64,000 nucleotides of DNA from Aliarcobacter sp. Lineage in GTDB: Bacteria > Campylobacterota > Campylobacteria > Campylobacterales > Arcobacteraceae. Positions 60,787 to 64,000 of this stretch are shown here, in pieces. A program made the position numbers and the translations under genes. Location: NCBI GenBank assembly GCA_028689025.1, contig JAQTXA010000006.1:1-64000 (forward strand), written 5' to 3'. Every line of letters begins with the position of its first letter. Positions within the stretch are counted from its first letter, which is position 1. Under the pieces are notes generated by a model. That model was not told the DNA's origin. It searched no databases and worked only from the letters and a program-made list of their open reading frames with translations.

Positions 60787-62626
60787 TCGCAACTATAACC
60801 TTTGTTACAATATCGGCAGATTTTATTTTCACTCTCATTTTAGAAAATAATCTCTGTCCTTTGTAATTTTCTAAATTTACTTTCATACCAAATATTTTCT
60901 CATAACATACAGCTTTTGCTTTTTCAGTATCAACCACTTTTACTTTTATCTCTTCGCCTAAATGTAAACTTGCCCATCTTGCGTATTTTCTATCCTCAAA
61001 ATCCCATACAAGTTGATCTATTTTTCTCTCATTTAATGAAATATATTCACAAATATCTTCAATATTTTTAGGTGTCTGTTTTGTTTTTAGGATTCTATGT
61101 AAAACTAAATCTGAATATCTTCTAATTGGAGATGTAAAGTGAGAATATGAAGAGAATCCTAAACCAAAATGTCCTAAGTTTTTTGAAGAGTATTTTGCTT
61201 GGGTTTGGGCTTGAATAATAAGTTCATCGATTTCAGCACCCATCATAGAAGCTTTTGCTTTTTCTTGAATATGTACAATTGTATCGTGAACATCACTTTG
61301 AAGTTTTACATTAACTCCTAAAATATTCACATCATCCACAAGTTTTGAAATAGCTTTAAAAGCTGGTTCTTCATGGATTCTATAAATTCCGACCATATTT
61401 ACTTTTTTACTAGCTTCTATATTTGCCAATAACATACACTCTTCTACAAGCTGATGTGATGCTGTTGATGTTTCAACGTCAATAGATTCTAAATTATCGT
61501 TTTTTAATTTTAATCTATTTTCAGTGGTTCTAAAATCATAACCTTTTAATAATCTTCTTTTTCTAAATTTTTTAGTTATTTCATATAAAGGAATAAGATA
61601 ATCAAATATCTCTTTTTCTGTTTTTGAATATTGATCAAGATGACCTTCAATAACTCTGTCTATTCTTCCATAAGAGAAATTTTTATGTGAATTTATAATT
61701 GCTTCAAAAAGTTCAGCTTTTTTAACACTTAGATTTTCTAAATCTAAATAAAGTTTAAAAACAAAAGAGTATCTATCAACTCCCTCTTTTAGTGAACACA
61801 TCTCTTCACTTAAAATTGGTGGTAACATTGGTAAAACTTTTGTAGGAAGATAAACAGAAGTTGATTTTTTAAAGGCCAATAAATCAAGTTCACTTCCCTC
61901 TTTTACAAAATACGAAACATCTGCAATTGCTACATATAAAATATTCTCTTTTGTATCAAAATAGATTGCATCATCATGATCTTTTGCACTATTTGGATCA
62001 ATTGTACAAAAATATAAATCTCTTAAATCAACCCTTTGTTTTGTATCATCCATATCTGCTTTTACATCGAGATGTTTTTCTAATCTATACATTTCATTAT
62101 AAAGGTGTAAAGAGATAAGTTCATCAATTTTTGGATTTTCTATATTTCCAAGATTTTTTATTAATTCCAAAGATTTATTTTCTACAAGTAAAACATCACC
62201 ATCTTGGTATTTTAAAGCATTTTTATTCTCTAATTTTATGTTTTCTTTTACAGTATAAAATGCTTTATCTTTTATGTAAACCAAAACATCATTTTTTTTG
62301 CCATCAAGGATTTGTACAATTTTTGCTTTTGTTCTACTTCTTGGATTAAAAACCCTTTTTGCTAATACTAAATCCCCATCATAAGCCCCATTTAAATCAT
62401 CAAACTCTATTTTTATATTTTTATGTTCACTTGTTAAATCTTCAAGAACTACAAGATTTTTTCCAACTTTAACAAGGGCAACTTTGTATTTAGAGTTTAA
62501 TTCAAAAGTATTATCTTCATTAGTAACTATTATTTCATCTTTTAAAAACTTTTCTATCTCAATTAATTCCTCTTTTGAGTAGTTTTTACAGTTTGTTTGA
62601 ATTTTTATAAATAGTTCTTTTAGCAA
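60776..62626 (-). CDS. rnr: Ribonuclease R / RNase II family exoribonuclease
   Basis: The 616-residue 3'-5' exoribonuclease has N-terminal cold-shock-like domains, then the RNB catalytic domain. Metal-binding aspartates lie in TIDPNSAKDHDDAI (about residue 210), with FTSPIRRYSDL near the C-terminal part of RNB, and an S1-like tail. It is shorter than E. coli RNase R, as is usual in this phylum. The 3' end overlaps fliW. Confidence 0.92.
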   Translation of the reverse strand: MLKELFIKIQTNCKNYSKEELIEIEKFLKDEIIVTNEDNTFELNSKYKVALVKVGKNLVVLEDLTSEHKNIKIEFDDLNGAYDGDLVLAKRVFNPRSRTKAKIVQILDGKKNDVLVYIKDKAFYTVKENIKLENKNALKYQDGDVLLVENKSLELIKNLGNIENPKIDELISLHLYNEMYRLEKHLDVKADMDDTKQRVDLRDLYFCTIDPNSAKDHDDAIYFDTKENILYVAIADVSYFVKEGSELDLLAFKKSTSVYLPTKVLPMLPPILSEEMCSLKEGVDRYSFVFKLYLDLENLSVKKAELFEAIINSHKNFSYGRIDRVIEGHLDQYSKTEKEIFDYLIPLYEITKKFRKRRLLKGYDFRTTENRLKLKNDNLESIDVETSTASHQLVEECMLLANIEASKKVNMVGIYRIHEEPAFKAISKLVDDVNILGVNVKLQSDVHDTIVHIQEKAKASMMGAEIDELIIQAQTQAKYSSKNLGHFGLGFSSYSHFTSPIRRYSDLVLHRILKTKQTPKNIEDICEYISLNERKIDQLVWDFEDRKYARWASLHLGEEIKVKVVDTEKAKAVCYEKIFGMKVNLENYKGQRLFSKMRVKIKSADIVTKVIVATIM

Positions 62627-62720
62627 TTTTAATCCTTTTAATAATCATCTAATAGTAGCAAAACTAAAAGTATTCTTCCCTTTAATTTTCCAAGTTATCT
62701 AAGATTTAGATACTTTTTTG

Positions 62721-62726
62721 TATAAT
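62721..62726 (+). promoter_or_regulatory. ilvC promoter -10 box
   Basis: TATAAT within TTTTTTGTATAAT, 32 bases before the ilvC ATG. No attenuator-type leader is seen. Confidence 0.6.
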
Positions 62727-62739
62727 CTCAAAAATTTAA

Positions 62740-63780
<1,041 letters not shown>

Positions 63781-63785
63781 TTTAT

Positions 63786-63811
63786 TTTAAGGAAGATTTT
63801 TCTTCCTTAAA
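63786..63811 (+). terminator. Hairpin between ilvC and the next gene
   Basis: TTTAAGGAAGA (63786-63796) pairs perfectly with TCTTCCTTAAA (63801-63811) around TTTT. No long T-run follows, so read-through to the next gene is likely. Confidence 0.6.
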
Positions 63812-63829
63812 TAAAAACTCAAGAGATAT

Positions 63830-64000
63830 ATGAACCAGAAAAAACCGCGAAAAAAATCACGAAAAAAAATTACTCCTCAACCAAATAAAAAACTTATTAA
63901 TATTTTTTTAATAATATTTTTAATTGCATTTTTAGCAACTATTGCTAGTTATTATACATTAAAAAATAAAGATACAATTAAGAATATCCCTGCTCAAATC
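63830..64000 (+). CDS. N-terminus of a membrane-anchored protein, truncated by the window end
   Basis: The 57 visible residues have a very basic start (QKKPRKKSRKK) and one membrane helix (about 24-43), then enter the periplasm. In C. jejuni, as I recall, the gene after ilvC encodes a divergent polysaccharide deacetylase-like periplasmic protein followed by dprA. That is the likely identity, but the diagnostic domain lies outside the window. Confidence 0.5.
   Translation, partial: MNQKKPRKKSRKKITPQPNKKLINIFLIIFLIAFLATIASYYTLKNKDTIKNIPAQI

Overview
The window is a strongly AT-rich stretch of a bacterial chromosome. Gene content and gene order point to Campylobacterota of the Arcobacter/Aliarcobacter group. 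Supporting signs are the blocks fdxA/ahpC-ndk-DUF177-rpmF-plsX-fabH, nusA/HP0268-like/miaB, and holA-fliW-rnr-ilvC, the futalosine menaquinone gene mqnE, a FliW protein, AHQWRQPL-type histidine kinases, and promoters that show a TGTATAAT-type -10 with little visible -35. No rRNA, tRNA, insertion sequence or CRISPR array was seen. These synteny statements come from memory of Campylobacter jejuni and Helicobacter pylori, not from a search.

Region by region. 1-1503: the 3' end of a probable MotA/ZorA-like gene, a MotB/ZorB-like OmpA-domain gene and a 44-codon ORF. 1478-3405: a regulator-dehydrogenase pair transcribed away from the propionate genes. 3581-9682: a 2-methylcitrate cycle operon of the AcnD/PrpF type (prpB, prpC, acnD, prpF). 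9808-16159: a diguanylate cyclase, an isochorismatase-like hydrolase whose ribosome site lies in a switchable hairpin, then hemC, a DsbC/G-like protein, dnaX and murI. 16243-19155: an overlapping histidine kinase/FIST pair and two unknown small genes. 19238-26960: a defence island. 27058-32831: rho, ahpC, fdxA, ndk, DUF177, rpmF, plsX, fabH. 32927-44724: an SspB-like protein, a LapG-like protease, pabC/pabB/pyrB, cti, argD, a TolC-like protein, pyk, an OmpA lipoprotein and a MidA-like protein. 44776-47825: thiS, a YraN protein and two receiver-PAS-coiled-coil paralogs. 48152-51274: a bioF-like gene, carbonic anhydrase, a small membrane protein and mqnE. 51288-63780: a PilM/PilN-like membrane protein, an acyltransferase, miaB, an HP0268-like gene, nusA, cysS, rpsF-ssb-rpsR, holA, fliW, rnr and ilvC. 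A truncated membrane protein gene runs off the right end.

The most interesting part is 19238-27065. A compact DNA phosphorothioation set (dndC, dndD, dndE on the minus strand, with no dndA, dndB or dndFGH) runs tail to tail, one base apart, into a plus-strand operon. That operon encodes a 58-residue helix-turn-helix protein, a DUF262-DUF1524 (GmrSD/SspE-type) nuclease, a GHKL ATPase with an Asp in place of the usual catalytic Glu, and a Rossmann/methyltransferase-like protein I do not recognise. The simplest reading is a phosphorothioate modification module with a non-canonical restriction or effector module. The whole block sits between murI and rho, which I recall as neighbours in H. pylori, so it looks like an insertion at that junction.
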